Source of the DNA: Argentina anserina
Lineage: Eukaryota; Streptophyta; Magnoliopsida; Rosales; Rosaceae
Assembly: GCF_933775445.1 (NCBI RefSeq)
Contig: NW_026089430.1
Span: forward strand, 41,169-105,168
DNA: 64,000 bases
Reading direction: 5' to 3'
Shown here: piece by piece, positions 43,301 through 58,464 of the stretch
How positions within the stretch are numbered: position 1 is the stretch's first letter
Layout: each line of letters begins with the position of its first letter
Translations under genes and position numbers: made by a program
The notes under the pieces: generated by a model
Database searches by the model: none
Seen by the model: only the letters and a program-made list of their open reading frames with translations
Told to the model about the DNA's origin: nothing

Positions 43301-45210
43301 AAAGATACTCAAAGTGCAATAGTAAACATACTCAAACGATAGAAAGATACTCAGTTTGAAAAAAACACACGCCCACACTGGAAACACTCTCAAATTCAAT
43401 AGAAACTCGCATCAGAAAGGCGTACAGAAAGATACTCAAACGAGAATTGAAAAGATACTCAAAGTGCAATAGTAAACATACTCAAACGATAGAAAGATAC
43501 TCAGTTTGAAAGAAACACACGCCCACACTGGAAACACTCTCAAATTCAATAGAAACTCGCATCAGAAAGGCTTACAGAAAGATACTCAAACGAGAATTGA
43601 AAAGATACTCAAAGTGCAATAGTAAACATACTCAAACGATAAAAAGATACTCAGTTTGAAAGAAACACACGCCCACACTGGAAACACTCTCAAATTCAAT
43701 AGAAACTCGCATCAGAAAGGCTTACAGAAAGATACTCAAACGAGAATTGAAAAGATACTCAAAGTGCAATAGTAAACATACTCAAACGATAGAAAGATAC
43801 TCAGTTTGAAAGAAACACACGCCCACACTGGAAACACTCTAAATTCAATAGAAACTCGCATCAGAAAGGCTTACAGAAAGATACTCAAACGAGAATTGAA
43901 AAGATACTCAAATTGCAATTGTAAACATACTCAAACGATAGAAAGATACTCAGTTTGAAAGAAACACACGCCCACACTAGAAACACTCTCAAATTCAATA
44001 GAAACTCGGATCAGAAAGATACTCAAACGAGAATTGAAAAGATACTCAAATTGCAATAGTAAACTTAATCAAACGATAGAAAGATACTCAGTTTGAAAGA
44101 AACACACGCCCACACTGGAAACACTCTCAAATTCAATAGAAACTCGCATCAGAAAGATACTCAAACGAGAATTGAAAAGATACTCAAATTGCAATTGTAA
44201 ACATACTCAAACGATAGAAAGATACTCAGTTTGAAAGAAACACACGCCCACACTAGAAACACTCTCAAATTCAATAGAAACTCGCATCAGAAAGATACTC
44301 AAACGAGAATTGAAAAGATACTCAAATTGCAATAGTAAACTTAATCAAACGATAGAAAGATACTCAGTTTGAAAGAAACACACGCCCACACTGGAAACAC
44401 TCTCAAATTCAATAGAAACTCGCATCAGAAAGATACTCAAACGAGAATTGAAAAGATACTCAAAGTGCAATAGTAAACATACTCAAACGATAGAAAGATA
44501 CTCAGTTTGAAAGAAACACACGCCCACATTGGAAACACTCTAAATTCAATAGAAACTCGCATCAGAAAGGCTTACAGAAAGATACTCAAACGAGAATTGA
44601 AAAGATACTCAACGTGCAATAGTAAACATACTCAAACGATAGAAAGATACTCAGTTTGAAAGAAACACACGCCCACACTGGAAACACTCTCAAATTCAAT
44701 AGAAACTCACATCAGAAAGGCTTACAGAAAGATACTCAAACGAGAATTGAAAAGATACTCAAAGTGCAATAGTAAACATACTCAAACGATAGAAAGATAC
44801 TCAGTTTGAAAGAAACACACGCCCACACTGGAAACACTCTCAAATTCAATTGAAACTCGCATCAGAAAGGCTTACAGAAAGATACTCAAACGAGAATTGA
44901 AAAGATACTCAAAGTGCAATAGTAAACATACTCAAACGATAAAAAGATACTCAGTTTGAAAGAAACACACGCCCACACTGGAAACACCCTCAAATTCAAT
45001 AGAAACTCGCATCAGAAAGGCTTACAGAAAGATACTCAAACGAGAATTGAAAAGATACTCAACGTGCAATAGTAAACATACTCAAACGATAAAAAGATAC
45101 TCAGTTTGAAAGAAACACACGCCCACACTGGAAACACTCTCAAATTCAATAGAAACTCGCATCAGAAAGGCTTACAGAAAGATACTCAAACGAGAATTGA
45201 AAAGATACTC
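33540..45210. repeat. Tandem duplication of about 5.7 kb (period 6,001-6,002 bp)
   Basis: Markers recur 6,002 bp apart up to 35.9 kb and 6,001 bp apart afterwards, because one extra A lies in the run at 35906-35913. Examples are CAACGTGC at 34681/40683, ACACTAG near 35341/41343, the CAGAAACATACTC variant at 36428/42429, and the AACTCGGATCAG variant at 36551/42552 and 38002/44003. The match ends near 39210/45211, where the first copy has TTGCAATTG and the second has CAACGTGC. Within each copy, AACTCGGATCAG monomers also repeat at 1,451 bp, so duplication is nested. The high similarity suggests a recent large unequal exchange or amplification. Confidence 0.85.
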
Positions 45211-48200
45211 AACGTGCAATAGTAAACATACTCAAACGATAGAAAGATACTCAGTTTGAAAGAAACACACGCCCACACTGGAAACACTCTCAAATTCAAT
45301 AGAAACTCGCATCAGAAAGATACTCAAACGAGAATTGAAAAGATACTCAAATTGCAATAGTAAACTTAATCAAACGATAGAAAGATACTCAGTTTGAAAG
45401 AAACACACGCCCACACTGGAAACACTCTCAAATTCAATAGAAACTCGCATCAGAAAGATACTCAAACGAGAATTGAAAAGATACTCAAATTGCAATTGTA
45501 AACATACTCAAACGATAGAAAGATACTCAGTTTGAAAGAAACACACGCCCACACTAGAAACACTCTCAAATTCAATAGAAACTCGCATCAGAAAGATACT
45601 CAAACGAGAATTGAAAAGATACTCAAATTGCAATAGTAAACTTAATCAAACGATAGAAAGATACTCAGTTTGAAAGAAACACACGCCCACACTGGAAACA
45701 CTCTCAAATTCAATAGAAACTCGCATCAGAAAGATACTCAAACGAGAATTGAAAAGATACTCAAAGTGCAATAGTAAACATACTCAAACGATAGAAAGAT
45801 ACTCAGTTTGAAAAAAACACACGCCCACACTGGAAACACTCTCAAATTCAATAGAAACTCGCATCAGAAAGGCTTACAGAAAGATACTCAAACGAGAATT
45901 GAAAAGATACTCAAAGTGCAATAGTAAACATACTCAAATGATAGAAAGATACTCAGTTTGAAAGAAACACACGCCCACACTGGAAACACTCTCAAATTCA
46001 ATAGAAACTCGCATCAGAAAGGCTTACAGAAAGATACTCAAACGAGAATTGAAAAGATACTCAAAGTGCAATAGTAAACATACTCAAACGATAAAAAGAT
46101 ACTCAGTTTGAAAGAAACACACGCCCACACTGGAAACACTCTCAAATTCAATAGAAACTCGCATCAGAAAGGCTTACAGAAAGATACTCAAACGAGAATT
46201 GAAAAGATACTCAAAGTGCAATAGTAAACATACTCAAACGATAGAAAGATACTCAGTTTGAAAGAAACACACGCCCACACTGGAAACACTCTCAAATTCA
46301 ATAGAAACTCGCATCAGAAAGGCTTACAGAAAGATACTCAAACGAGAATTGAAAAGATACTCAAATTGCAATTGTAAACATACTCAAACGATAGAAAGAT
46401 ACTCAGTTTGAAAGAAACACACGCCCACACTAGAAACACTCTCAAATTCAATAGAAACTCGCATCAGAAAGATACTCAAACGAGAATTGAAAAGATACTC
46501 AAATTGCAATAGTAAACTTAATCAAACGATAGAAAGATACTCAGTTTGAAAGAAACACACGCCCACACTGGAAACACTCTCAAATTCAATAGAAACTCGC
46601 ATCAGAAAGATACTCCAACGAGAATTGAAAAGATACTCAAAGTGCAATAGTAAACATACTCAAACGATAGAAAGATACTCAGTTTGAAAGAAACACACGC
46701 CCACACTGGAAACACTCTAAATTCAATAGAAACTCGCATCAGAAAGGCTTACAGAAAGATACTCAAACGAGAATTGAAAAGATACTCAAAGTGCAATAGT
46801 AAACATACTCAAACGATAGAAAGATACTCAGTTTCAAAGAACACACGCCCACACTGGAAACACTCTCAAATTCAATAGAAACTCGCATCAGAAAGGCTTA
46901 CAGAAAGATACTCAAACGAGAATTGAAAAGATACTCAAAGTGCAAAAGTAAACATACTCAAACGATAGAAAGATACTCAGTTTGAAAGAAACACACGCCC
47001 ACATTGGAAACACTCTAAATTCAATAGAAACTCGCATCAGAAAGGCTTACAGAAAGATACTCAAACGAGAATTGAAAAGATACTCAACGTGCAATAGTAA
47101 ACATACTCAAACGATAGAAAGATACTCAGTTTGAAAGAAACACACGCCCACACTGGAAACACTCTAAATTCAATAGAAACTCGCATCAGAAAGGCTTACA
47201 GAAAGATACTCAAACGAGAATTGAAAAGATACTCAAAGTGCAATAGTAAACATACTCAAACGATAGAAAGATACCCAGTTTCAAAGAACACACGCCCACA
47301 CTGGAAACACTCTCAAATTCAATAGAAACTCGCATCAGAAAGGCTTACAGAAAGATACTCAAACGAGAATTGAAAAGATACTCAAAGTGCAATAGTAAAC
47401 ATACTCAAACGATAGAAAGATACTCAGTTTGAAAGAAACACACGCCCACATTGGAAACACTCTAAATTCAATAGAAACTCGCATCAGAAAGGCTTACAGA
47501 AAGATACTCAAACGAGAATTGAAAAGATACTCAACGTGCAATAGTAAACATACTCAAACGATAGAAAGATACTCAGTTTGAAAGAAACACACGCCCACAC
47601 TGGAAACACTCTCAAATTCAATAGAAACTCGCATCAGAAAGGCTTACAGAAAGATACTCAAACGAGAATTGAAAAGATACTCAAAGTGCAATAGTAAACA
47701 TACTCAAACGATAGAAAGATACTCAGTTTGAAAGAAACACACGCCCACACTGGAAACACTCTCAAATTCAATAGAAACTCGCATCAGAAAGGCTTACAGA
47801 AAGATACTCAAACGAGAATTGAAAAGATACTTAAAGTGCAATAGTAAACATACTCAAACGATAGAAAGATACTCAGTTTGAAAGAAACACACGCCCACAC
47901 TGGAAACACTCTCAAATTCAATAGAAACTCGCATCAGAAAGGCTTACAGAAAGATACTCAAACGAGAATTGAAAAGATACTCAAATTGCAATAGTAAACT
48001 TAATCAAACGATAGAAAGATACTCAGTTTGAAAGAAACACACGCCCACACTGGAAACACTCTCAAATTCAATAGAAACTCGCATCAGAAAGATACTCAAA
48101 CGAGAATTGAAAAGATACTCAAATTGCAATTGTAAACATACTCAAACGATAGAAAGATACTCAGTTTGAAAGAAACACACGCCCACACTAGAAACACTCT

Positions 48201-49600
48201 CAAATTCAATAGAAACTCGCATCAGAAAGATACTCAAACGAGAATTGAAAAGATACTCAAAGTGCAATAGTAAACATACTCAAACGATAGAAAGATACTC
48301 AGTTTGAAAGAAACACACGCCCACACTGGAAACACTCTCAAATTCAATAGAAACTCGCATCAGAAAGATACTCAAACGAGAATTGAAAAGATACTCAAAG
48401 TGCAATAGTAAACATACTCAAACGATAGAAAGATACTCAGTTTGAAAAAAACACACGCCCACACTGGAAACACTCTCAAATTCAATAGAAACTCGCATCA
48501 GAAAGGCTTACAGAAAGATACTCAAACGAGAATTGAAAAGATACTCAAAGTGCAATAGTAAACATACTCAAACGATAGAAAGATACTCAGTTTGAAAGAA
48601 ACACACGCCCACACTGGAAACACTCTCAAATTCAATAGAAACTCGCATCAGAAAGGCTTACAGAAAGATACTCAAACGAGAATTGAAAAGATACTCAAAG
48701 TGCAATAGTAAACATACTCAAACGATAAAAAGATACTCAGTTTGAAAGAAACACACGCCCACACTGGAAACACTCTCAAATTCAATAGAAACTCGCATCA
48801 GAAAGGCTTACAGAAAGATACTCAAACGAGAATTGAAAAGATACTCAAAGTGCAATAGTAAACATACTCAAACGATAGAAAGATACTCAGTTTGAAAGAA
48901 ACACACGCCCACACTGGAAACACTCTCAAATTCAATAGAAACTCGCATCAGAAAGGCTTACAGAAAGATACTCAAACGAGAATTGAAAAGATACTCAAAT
49001 TGCAATTGTAAACATACTCAAACGATAGAAAGATACTCAGTTTGAAAGAAAAACACGCCCACACTAGAAAAACTCTCAAATTCAATAGAAACTCGCATCA
49101 GAAAGATACTCAAACGAGAATTGAAAAGATACTCAAATTGCAATAGTAAACTTAATCAAACGATAGAAAGATACTCAGTTTGAAAGAAACACACGCCCAC
49201 ACTGGAAACACTCTCAAATTCAATAGAAACTCGCATCAGAAAGATACTCAAACGAGAATTGAAAAGATACTCAAAGTGCAATAGTAAACATACTCAAACG
49301 ATAGAAAGATACTCAGTTTGAAAGAAACACACGCCCACACTGGAAACACTCTAAATTCAATAGAAACTCGCATCAGAAAGGCTTACAGAAAGATACTCAA
49401 ACGAGAATTGAAAAGATACTCAAAGTGCAATAGTAAACATACTCAAACGATAGAAAGATACTCAGTTTAAAAGAACACACGCCCACACTGGAAACACTCT
49501 CAAATTCAATAGAAACTCGCATCAGAAAGGCTTACAGAAAGATACTCAAACGAGAATTGAAAAGATACTCAAAGTGCAATAGTAAACATACTCAAACGAT
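45211..49600. repeat. Right-domain satellite, mixed higher-order blocks
   Basis: Satellite continues without a break. Long monomers alternate with sets containing ACACTAG plus CTTAATC short units. TTTCAAAG monomers lie at 46832 and 47279, only 447 bp (about three monomers) apart, the closest spacing of this marker. The stretch around 47131-47930 matches 50491-51290 at an offset of 3,360 bp. Private changes include GCAAAAGTAAAC near 46943 and a run with two changes near 49050 (GAAAAACACG and GAAAAACTC). No gene or non-satellite DNA is present. Confidence 0.75.
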
Positions 49601-52600
49601 AGAAAGATACTCAGTTTGAAAGAAACACACGCCCACATTGGAAACACTCTAAATTCAATAGAAACTCGCATCAGAAAGGCTTACAGAAAGATACTCAAAC
49701 GAGAATTGAAAAGATACTCAACGTGCAATAGTAAACATACTCAAACGATAGAAAGATACTCAGTTTGAAAGAAACACACGCCCACACTGGAAACACTCTC
49801 AAATTCAATAGAAACTCGCATCAGAAAGGCTTACAGAAAGATACTCAAACGAGAATTGAAAAGATACTCAAAGTGCAATAGTAAACATACTCAAACGATA
49901 GAAAGATACTCAGTTTGAAAGAAACACACGCCCACACTGGAAACACTCTCAAATTCAATAGAAACTCGCATCAGAAAGGCTTACAGAAAGATACTCAAAC
50001 GAGAATTGAAAAGATACTCAAAGTGCAATAGTAAACATACTCAAACGATAGAAAGATACTCAGTTTGAAAGAAACACACGCCCACACTGGAAACACTCTC
50101 AAATTCAATAGAAACTCGCATCAGAAAGGCTTACAGAAAGATACTCAAACGAGAATTGAAAAGATACTCAAATTGCAATTGTAAACATACTCAAACGATA
50201 GAAAGATACTCAGTTTGAAAGAAACACACGCCCACACTAGAAACACTCTCAAATTCAATAGAAACTCGCATCAGAAAGATACTCAAACGAGAATTGAAAA
50301 GATACTCAAATTGCAATAGTAAACTTAATCAAACGATAGAAAGATACTCAGTTTGAAAGAAACACACGCCCACACTGGAAACACTCTCAAATTCAATAGA
50401 AACTCGCATCAGAAAGATACTCAAACGAGAATTGAAAAGATACTCAAAGTGCAATAGTAAACATACTCAAACGATAGAAAGATACTCAGTTTGAAAGAAA
50501 CACACGCCCACACTGGAAACACTCTAAATTCAATAGAAACTCGCATCAGAAAGGCTTACAGAAAGATACTCAAACGAGAATTGAAAAGATACTCAAAGTG
50601 CAATAGTAAACATACTCAAACGATAGAAAGATACTCAGTTTCAAAGAACACACGCCCACACTGGAAACACTCTCAAATTCAATAGAAACTCGCATCAGAA
50701 AGGCTTACAGAAAGATACTCAAACGAGAATTGAAAAGATACTCAAAGTGCAATAGTAAACATACTCAAACGATAGAAAGATACTCAGTTTGAAAGAAACA
50801 CACGCCCACATTGGAAACACTCTAAATTCAATAGAAACTCGCATCAGAAAGGCTTACAGAAAGATACTCAAACGAGAATTGAAAAGATACTCAACGTGCA
50901 ATAGTAAACATACTCAAACGATAGAAAGATACTCAGTTTGAAAGAAACACACGCCCACACTGGAAACACTCTCAAATTCAATAGAAACTCGCATCAGAAA
51001 GGCTTACAGAAAGATACTCAAACGAGAATTGAAAAGATACTCAAAGTGCAATAGTAAACATACTCAAACGATAGAAAGATACTCAGTTTGAAAGAAACAC
51101 ACGCCCACACTGGAAACACTCTCAAATTCAATAGAAACTCGCATCAGAAAGGCTTACAGAAAGATACTCAAACGAGAATTGAAAAGATACTCAAAGTGCA
51201 ATAGTAAACATACTCAAACGATAGAAAGATACTCAGTTTGAAAGAAACACACGCCCACACTGGAAACACTCTCAAATTCAATAGAAACTCGCATCAGAAA
51301 GGCTTACAGAAAGATACTCAAACGAAAATTGAAAAGATACTCAAATTGCAATTGTAAACATACTCAAACGATAGAAAGATACTCAGTTTGAAAGAAACAC
51401 ACGCCCACACTAGAAACACTCTCAAATTCAATAGAAACTCGCATCAGAAAGATACTCAAACGAGAATTGAAAAGATACTCAAATTGCAATAGTAAACTTA
51501 ATCAAACGATAGAAAGATACTCAGTTTGAAAGAAACACACGCCCACACTGGAAACACTCTCAAATTCAATAGAAACTCGCATCAGAAAGATACTCAAACG
51601 AGAATTGAAAAGATACTCAAAGTGCAATAGTAAACATACTCAAACGATAGAAAGATACTCAGTTTGAAAGAAACACACGCCCACACTGGAAACACTCTAA
51701 ATTCAATAGAAACTCGCATCAGAAAGGCTTACAGAAAGATACTCAAACGAGAATTGAAAAGATACTCAACGTGCAATAGTAAACATACTCAAACGATAGA
51801 AAGATACTCAGTTTGAAAGAAACACACGCCCACACTGGAAACACTCTCAAATTCAATAGAAACTCGCATCAGAAAGGCTTACAGAAAGATACTCAAACGA
51901 GAATTGAAAAGATACTCAAAGTGCAATAGTAAACATACTCAAACGATAGAAAGATACTCAGTTTGAAAGAAACACACGCCCACACTGGAAACACTCTCAA
52001 ATTCAATAGAAACTCGCATCAGAAAGGCTTACAGAAAGATACTCAAACGAGAATTGAAAAGATACTCAAAGTGCAATAGTAAACATACTCAAACGATAGA
52101 AAGATACTCAGTTTGAAAGAAACACACGCCCACACTGGAAACACTCTCAAATTCAATAGAAACTCGCATCAGAAAGGCTTACAGAAAGATACTCAAACGA
52201 GAATTGAAAAGATACTCAAATTGCAATTGTAAACATACTCAAACGATAGAAAGATACTCAGTTTGAAAGAAACACACGCCCACACTGGAAACACTCTCAA
52301 ATTCAATAGAAACTCGCATCAGAAAGATACTCAAACGAGAATTGAAAAGATACTCAAATTGCAATAGTAAACTTAATCAAACGATAGAAAGATACTCAGT
52401 TTGAAAGAAACACACGCCCACACTGGAAACACTCTCAAATTCAATAGAAACTCGCATCAGAAAGATACTCAAACGAGAATTGAAAAGATACTCAAAGTGC
52501 AATAGTAAACATACTCAAACGATAGAAAGATACTCAGTTTGAAAGAAACACACGCCCACACTGGAAACACTCTAAATTCAATAGAAACTCGCATCAGAAA

Positions 52601-53850
52601 GGCTTACAGAAAGATACTCAAACGAGAATTGAAAAGATACTCAAAGTGCAATAGTAAACATACTCAAACGATAGAAAGATACTCAGTTTCAAAGAACACA
52701 CGCCCACACTGGAAACACTCTCAAATTCAATAGAAACTCGCATCAGAAAGGCTTACAGAAAGATACTCAAACGAGAATTGAAAAGATACTCAAAGTGCAA
52801 TAGTAAACATACTCAAACGATAGAAAGATACTCAGTTTGAAAGAAACACACGCCCACATTGGAAACACTCTAAATTCAATAGAAACTCGCATCAGAAAGG
52901 CATACAGAAAGATACTCAAACGAGAATTGAAAAGATACTCAACGTGCAATAGTAAACATACTCAAACGATAGAAAGATACTCAGTTTGAAAGAAACACAC
53001 GCCCACACTGGAAACACTCTCAAATTCAATAGAAACTCGCATCAGAAAGGCTTACAGAAAGATACTCAAACGAGAATTGAAAAGATACTCAAAGTGCAAT
53101 AGTAAACATACTCAAACGATAGAAAGATACTCAGTTTGAAAGAAACACACGCCCACACTGGAAACACTCTCAAATTCAATAGAAACTCGCATCAGAAAGG
53201 CTTACAGAAAGATACTCAAACGAGAATTGAAAAGATACTCAAAGTGCAATAGTAAACATACTCAAACGATAGAAAGATACTCAGTTTGAAAGAAACACAC
53301 GCCCACACTGGAAACACTCTCAAATTCAATAGAAACTCGCATCAGAAAGGCTTACAGAAAGATACTCAAACGAAAATTGAAAAGATACTCAAATTGCAAT
53401 TGTAAACATACTCAAACGATAGAAAGATACTCAGTTTGAAAGAAACACACGCCCACACTAGAAACACTCTCAAATTCAATAGAAACTCGCATCAGAAAGA
53501 TACTCAAACGAGAATTGAAAAGATACTCAAATTGCAATAGTAAACTTAATCAAACGATAGAAAGATACTCAGTTTGAAAGAAACACACGCCCACACTGGA
53601 AACACTCTCAAATTCAATAGAAACTCGCATCAGAAACATACTCAAACGAGAATTGAAAAGATACTCAAAGTGCAATAGTAAACATACTCAAACGATAGAA
53701 AGATACTCAGTTTGAAAGAAACACACGCCCACACTGGAAACACTCTAAATTCAATAGAAACTCGCATCAGAAAGGCTTACAGAAAGATACTCAAACGAGA
53801 ATTGAAAAGATACTCAAAGTGCAATAGTAAACATACTCAAACGATAGAAA
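49600..53850. repeat. 2,048-bp-period tandem duplication
   Basis: TTTCAAAG at 50639 and 52687, AACGAAAATTG near 51322 and 53370, and CTTAATC near 51497 and 53545 all keep a 2,048-bp offset. The match starts near 49.6/51.7 kb, where CACATTGG faces CACACTGG. It ends near 51.8/53.86 kb, where the downstream copy has the odd GTTTAAACGAACAC junction. At 50237 versus 52285 the copies differ by ACTAG against ACTGG. The unit corresponds to about 14 monomers of mixed length. Confidence 0.8.
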
Positions 53851-54915
53851 GATACTCAGTTTAAACGAACACACGCCCACACTGGAAACACTCTCAAATT
53901 CAATAGAAACTCGCATCAGAAAGGCTTACAGAAAGATACTCAAACGAGAATTGAAAAGATACTCAAAGTGCAATAGTAAACATACTCAAACGATAGAAAG
54001 ATACTCAGTTTGAAAGAAACACACGCCCACATTGGAAACACTCTAAATTCAATAGAAACTCGCATCAGAAAGGCTTACAGAAAGATACTCAAACGAGAAT
54101 TGAAAAGATACTCAACGTGCAATAGTAAACATACTCAAACGATAGAAAGATACTCAGTTTGAAAGAAACACACGCCCACACTGGAAACACTCTCAAATTC
54201 AATAGAAACTCGCATCAGAAAGGCTTACAGAAAGATACTCAAACGAGAATTGAAAAGATACTCAAAGTGCAATAGTAAACATACTCAAACGATAGAAAGA
54301 TACTCAGTTTGAAAGAAACACACGCCCACACTGGAAACACTCTCAAATTCAATTGAAACTCGCATCAGAAAGGCTTACAGAAAGATACTCAAACGAGAAT
54401 TGAAAAGATACTCAAAGTGCAATAGTAAACATACTCAAACGATAAAAAGATACTCAGTTTGAAAGAAACACACGCCCACACTGGAAACACCCTCAAATTC
54501 AATAGAAACTCGCATCAGAAAGGCTTACAGAAAGATACTCAAACGAGAATTGAAAAGATACTCAACGTGCAATAGTAAACATACTCAAACGATAAAAAGA
54601 TACTCAGTTTGAAAGAAACACACGCCCACACTGGAAACACTCTCAAATTCAATAGAAACTCGCATCAGAAAGGCTTACAGAAAGATACTCAAACGAGAAT
54701 TGAAAAGATACTCAAAGTGCAATAGTAAACATACTCAAACGATAAAAAGATACTCAGTTTGAAAGAAACACACGCCCACACTGGAAACACTCTCAAATTC
54801 AATAGAAACTCGCATCAGAAAGGCTTACAGAAAGATACTCAAACGAGAATTGAAAAGATACTCAACGTGCAATAGTAAACATACTCAAACGATAGAAAGA
54901 TACTCAGTTTGAAAG

Positions 54916-56115
54916 AAACACACGCCCACACTGGAAACACTCTCAAATTCAATAGAAACTCGCATCAGAAAGGCTTACAGAAAGATACTCAAACGAGAAT
55001 TGAAAAGATACTCAAAGTGCAATAGTAAACATACTCAAACGATAGAAAGATACTCAGTTTGAAAGAAACACACGCCCACACTGGAAACACTCTCAAATTC
55101 AATAGAAACTCGCATCAGAAAGGCTTACAGAAAGATACTCAAACGAGAATTGAAAAGATACTCAAAGTGCAATAGTAAACATACTCAAACGATAAAAAGA
55201 TACTCAGTTTGAAAGAAACACACGCCCACACTGGAAACACTCTCAAATTCAATAGAAACTCGCATCAGAAAGGCTTACAGAAAGATACTCAAACGAGAAT
55301 TGAAAAGATACTCAAAGTGCAATAGTAAACATACTCAAACGATAGAAAGATACTCAGTTTGAAAGAAACACACGCCCACACTGGAAACACTCTCAAATTC
55401 AATAGAAACTCGCATCAGAAAGGCTTACAGAAAGATACTCAAACGAGAATTGAAAAGATACTCAAAGTGCAATAGTAAACATACTCAAACGATAGAAAGA
55501 TACTCAGTTTGAAAGAAACACACGCCCACACTGGAAACACTCTCAAATTCAATAGAAACTCGCATCAGAAAGGCTTACAGAAAGATACTCAAACGAGAAT
55601 TGAAAAGATACTCAAAGTGCAATAGTAAACATACTCAAACGATAGAAAGATACTCAGTTTGAAAGAAACACACGCCCACACTGGAAACACTCTCAAATTC
55701 AATAGAAACTCGCATCAGAAAGGCTTACAGAAAGATACTCAAACGAGAATTGAAAAGATACTCAAAGTGCAATAGTAAACATACTCAAACGATAGAAAGA
55801 TACTCAGTTTGAAAGAAACACACGCCCACACTGGAAACACTCTCAAATTCAATAGAAACTCGCATCAGAAAGGCTTACAGAAAGATACTCAAACGAGAAT
55901 TGAAAAGATACTCAAAGTGCAATAGTAAACATACTCAAACGATAGAAAGATACTCAGTTTGAAAGAAACACACGCCCACACTGGAAACACTCTCAAATTC
56001 AATAGAAACTCGCATCAGAAAGGCTTACAGAAAGATACTCAAACGAGAATTGAAAAGATACTCAAAGTGCAATAGTAAACATACTCAAACGATAGAAAGA
56101 TACTCAGTTTGAAAG
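54916..56115 (+). repeat. Homogenised run of eight 150-bp monomers
   Basis: Units starting at 54916, 55066, 55216, 55366, 55516, 55666, 55816 and 55966 are identical apart from one base (GATAAAAAG instead of GATAGAAAG near 55195 in the second). The six from 55216 to 56115 are identical. The next unit (56116-56265) carries the TTGCAATTG variant, followed by a short ACACTAG/CTTAATC unit. Such identity means very recent amplification or strong local gene conversion. Confidence 0.9.
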
Positions 56116-57288
56116 AAACACACGCCCACACTGGAAACACTCTCAAATTCAATAGAAACTCGCATCAGAAAGGCTTACAGAAAGATACTCAAACGAGAAT
56201 TGAAAAGATACTCAAATTGCAATTGTAAACATACTCAAACGATAGAAAGATACTCAGTTTGAAAGAAACACACGCCCACACTAGAAACACTCTCAAATTC
56301 AATAGAAACTCGCATCAGAAAGATACTCAAACGAGAATTGAAAAGATACTCAAATTGCAATAGTAAACTTAATCAAACGATAGAAAGATACTCAGTTTGA
56401 AAGAAACACACGCCCACACTGGAAACACTCTCAAATTCAATAGAAACTCGCATCAGAAAGATACTCAAACGAGAATTGAAAAGATACTCAAAGTGCAATA
56501 GTAAACATACTCAAACGATAGAAAGATACTCAGTTTGAAAGAAACACACGCCCACACTGGAAACACTCTAAATTCAATAGAAACTCGCATCAGAAAGGCT
56601 TACAGAAAGATACTCAAACGAGAATTGAAAAGATACTCAAAGTGCAATAGTAAACATACTCAAACGATAGAAAGATACTCAGTTTCAAAGAACACACGCC
56701 CACACTGGAAACACTCTCAAATTCAATAGAAACTCGCATCAGAAAGGCTTACAGAAAGATACTCAAACGAGAATTGAAAAGATACTCAAAGTGCAATAGT
56801 AAACATACTCAAACGATAGAAAGATACTCAGTTTGAAAGAAACACACGCCCACATTGGAAACACTCTAAATTCAATAGAAACTCGCATCAGAAAGGCTTA
56901 CAGAAAGATACTCAAACGAGAATTGAAAAGATACTCAAAGTGCAATAGTAAACATACTCAAACGATAAAAAGATACTCAGTTTGAAAGAAACACACGCCC
57001 ACACTGGAAACACCCTCAAATTCAATAGAAACTCGCATCAGAAAGGCTTACAGAAAGATACTCAAACGAGAATTGAAAAGATACTCAACGTGCAATAGTA
57101 AACATACTCAAACGATAAAAAGATACTCAGTTTGAAAGAAACACACGCCCACACTGGAAACACTCTCAAATTCAATAGAAACTCGCATCAGAAAGGCTTA
57201 CAGAAAGATACTCAAACGAGAATTGAAAAGATACTCAAAGTGCAATAGTAAACATACTCAAACGATAGAAAGATACTCAGTTTGAAAG

Positions 57289-58464
57289 AAACACACGCCC
57301 ACACTAGAAACACTCTCAAATTCAATAGAAACTCGCATCAGAAAGATACTCAAACGAGAATTGAAAAGATACTCAAATTGCAATAGTAAACTTAATCAAA
57401 CGATAGAAAGATACTCAGTTTGAAAGAAACACACGCCCACACTGGAAACACTCTCAAATTCAATAGAAACTCGCATCAGAAAGATACTCAAACGAGAATT
57501 GAAAAGATACTCAAAGTGCAATAGTAAACATACTCAAACGATAGAAAGATACTCAGTTTGAAAGAAACACACGCCCACACTGGAAACACTCTCAAATTCA
57601 ATAGAAACTCGCATCAGAAAGGCTTACAGAAAGATACTCAAACGAGAATTGAAAAGATACTCAAAGTGCAATAGTAAACATACTCAAACGATAGAAAGAT
57701 ACTCAGTTTGAAAGAAACACACGCCCACACTGGAAACACTCTCAAATTCAATAGAAACTCGCATCAGAAAGGCTTACAGAAAGATACTCAAACGAGAATT
57801 GAAAAGATACTCAAAGTGCAATAGTAAACATACTCAAACGATAGAAAGATACTCAGTTTGAAAGAAACACACGCCCACACTGGAAACACTCTCAAATTCA
57901 ATAGAAACTCGCATCAGAAAGGCTTACAGAAAGATACTCAAACGAGAATTGAAAAGATACTCAAAGTGCAATAGTAAACATACTCAAACGATAGAAAGAT
58001 ACTCAGTTTGAAAGAAACACACGCCCACACTGGAAACACTCTCAAATTCAATAGAAACTCGCATCAGAAAGGCTTACAGAAAGATACTCAAACGAGAATT
58101 GAAAAGATACTCAAAGTGCAATAGTAAACATACTCAAACGATAGAAAGATACTCAGTTTGAAAGAAACACACGCCCACACTGGAAACACTCTCAAATTCA
58201 ATAGAAACTCGCATCAGAAAGGCTTACAGAAAGATACTCAAACGAGAATTGAAAAGATACTCAAAGTGCAATAGTAAACATACTCAAACGATAGAAAGAT
58301 ACTCAGTTTGAAAGAAACACACGCCCACACTGGAAACACTCTCAAATTCAATAGAAACTCGCATCAGAAAGGCTTACAGAAAGATACTCAAACGAGAATT
58401 GAAAAGATACTCAAATTGCAATTGTAAACATACTCAAACGATAGAAAGATACTCAGTTTGAAAG
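57289..58464 (+). repeat. Module: two short monomers, five identical long, one TTGCAATTG long
   Basis: Order: short ACACTAG/CTTAATC unit (57289-57426), short GTGC unit (57427-57564), five identical 150-bp units (57565-58314), then a long unit with TTGCAATTG (58315-58464). The same order recurs at 59489 and 60503 with three and six identical long units. The copy number of the middle monomer therefore varies inside an otherwise constant frame. Confidence 0.85.
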
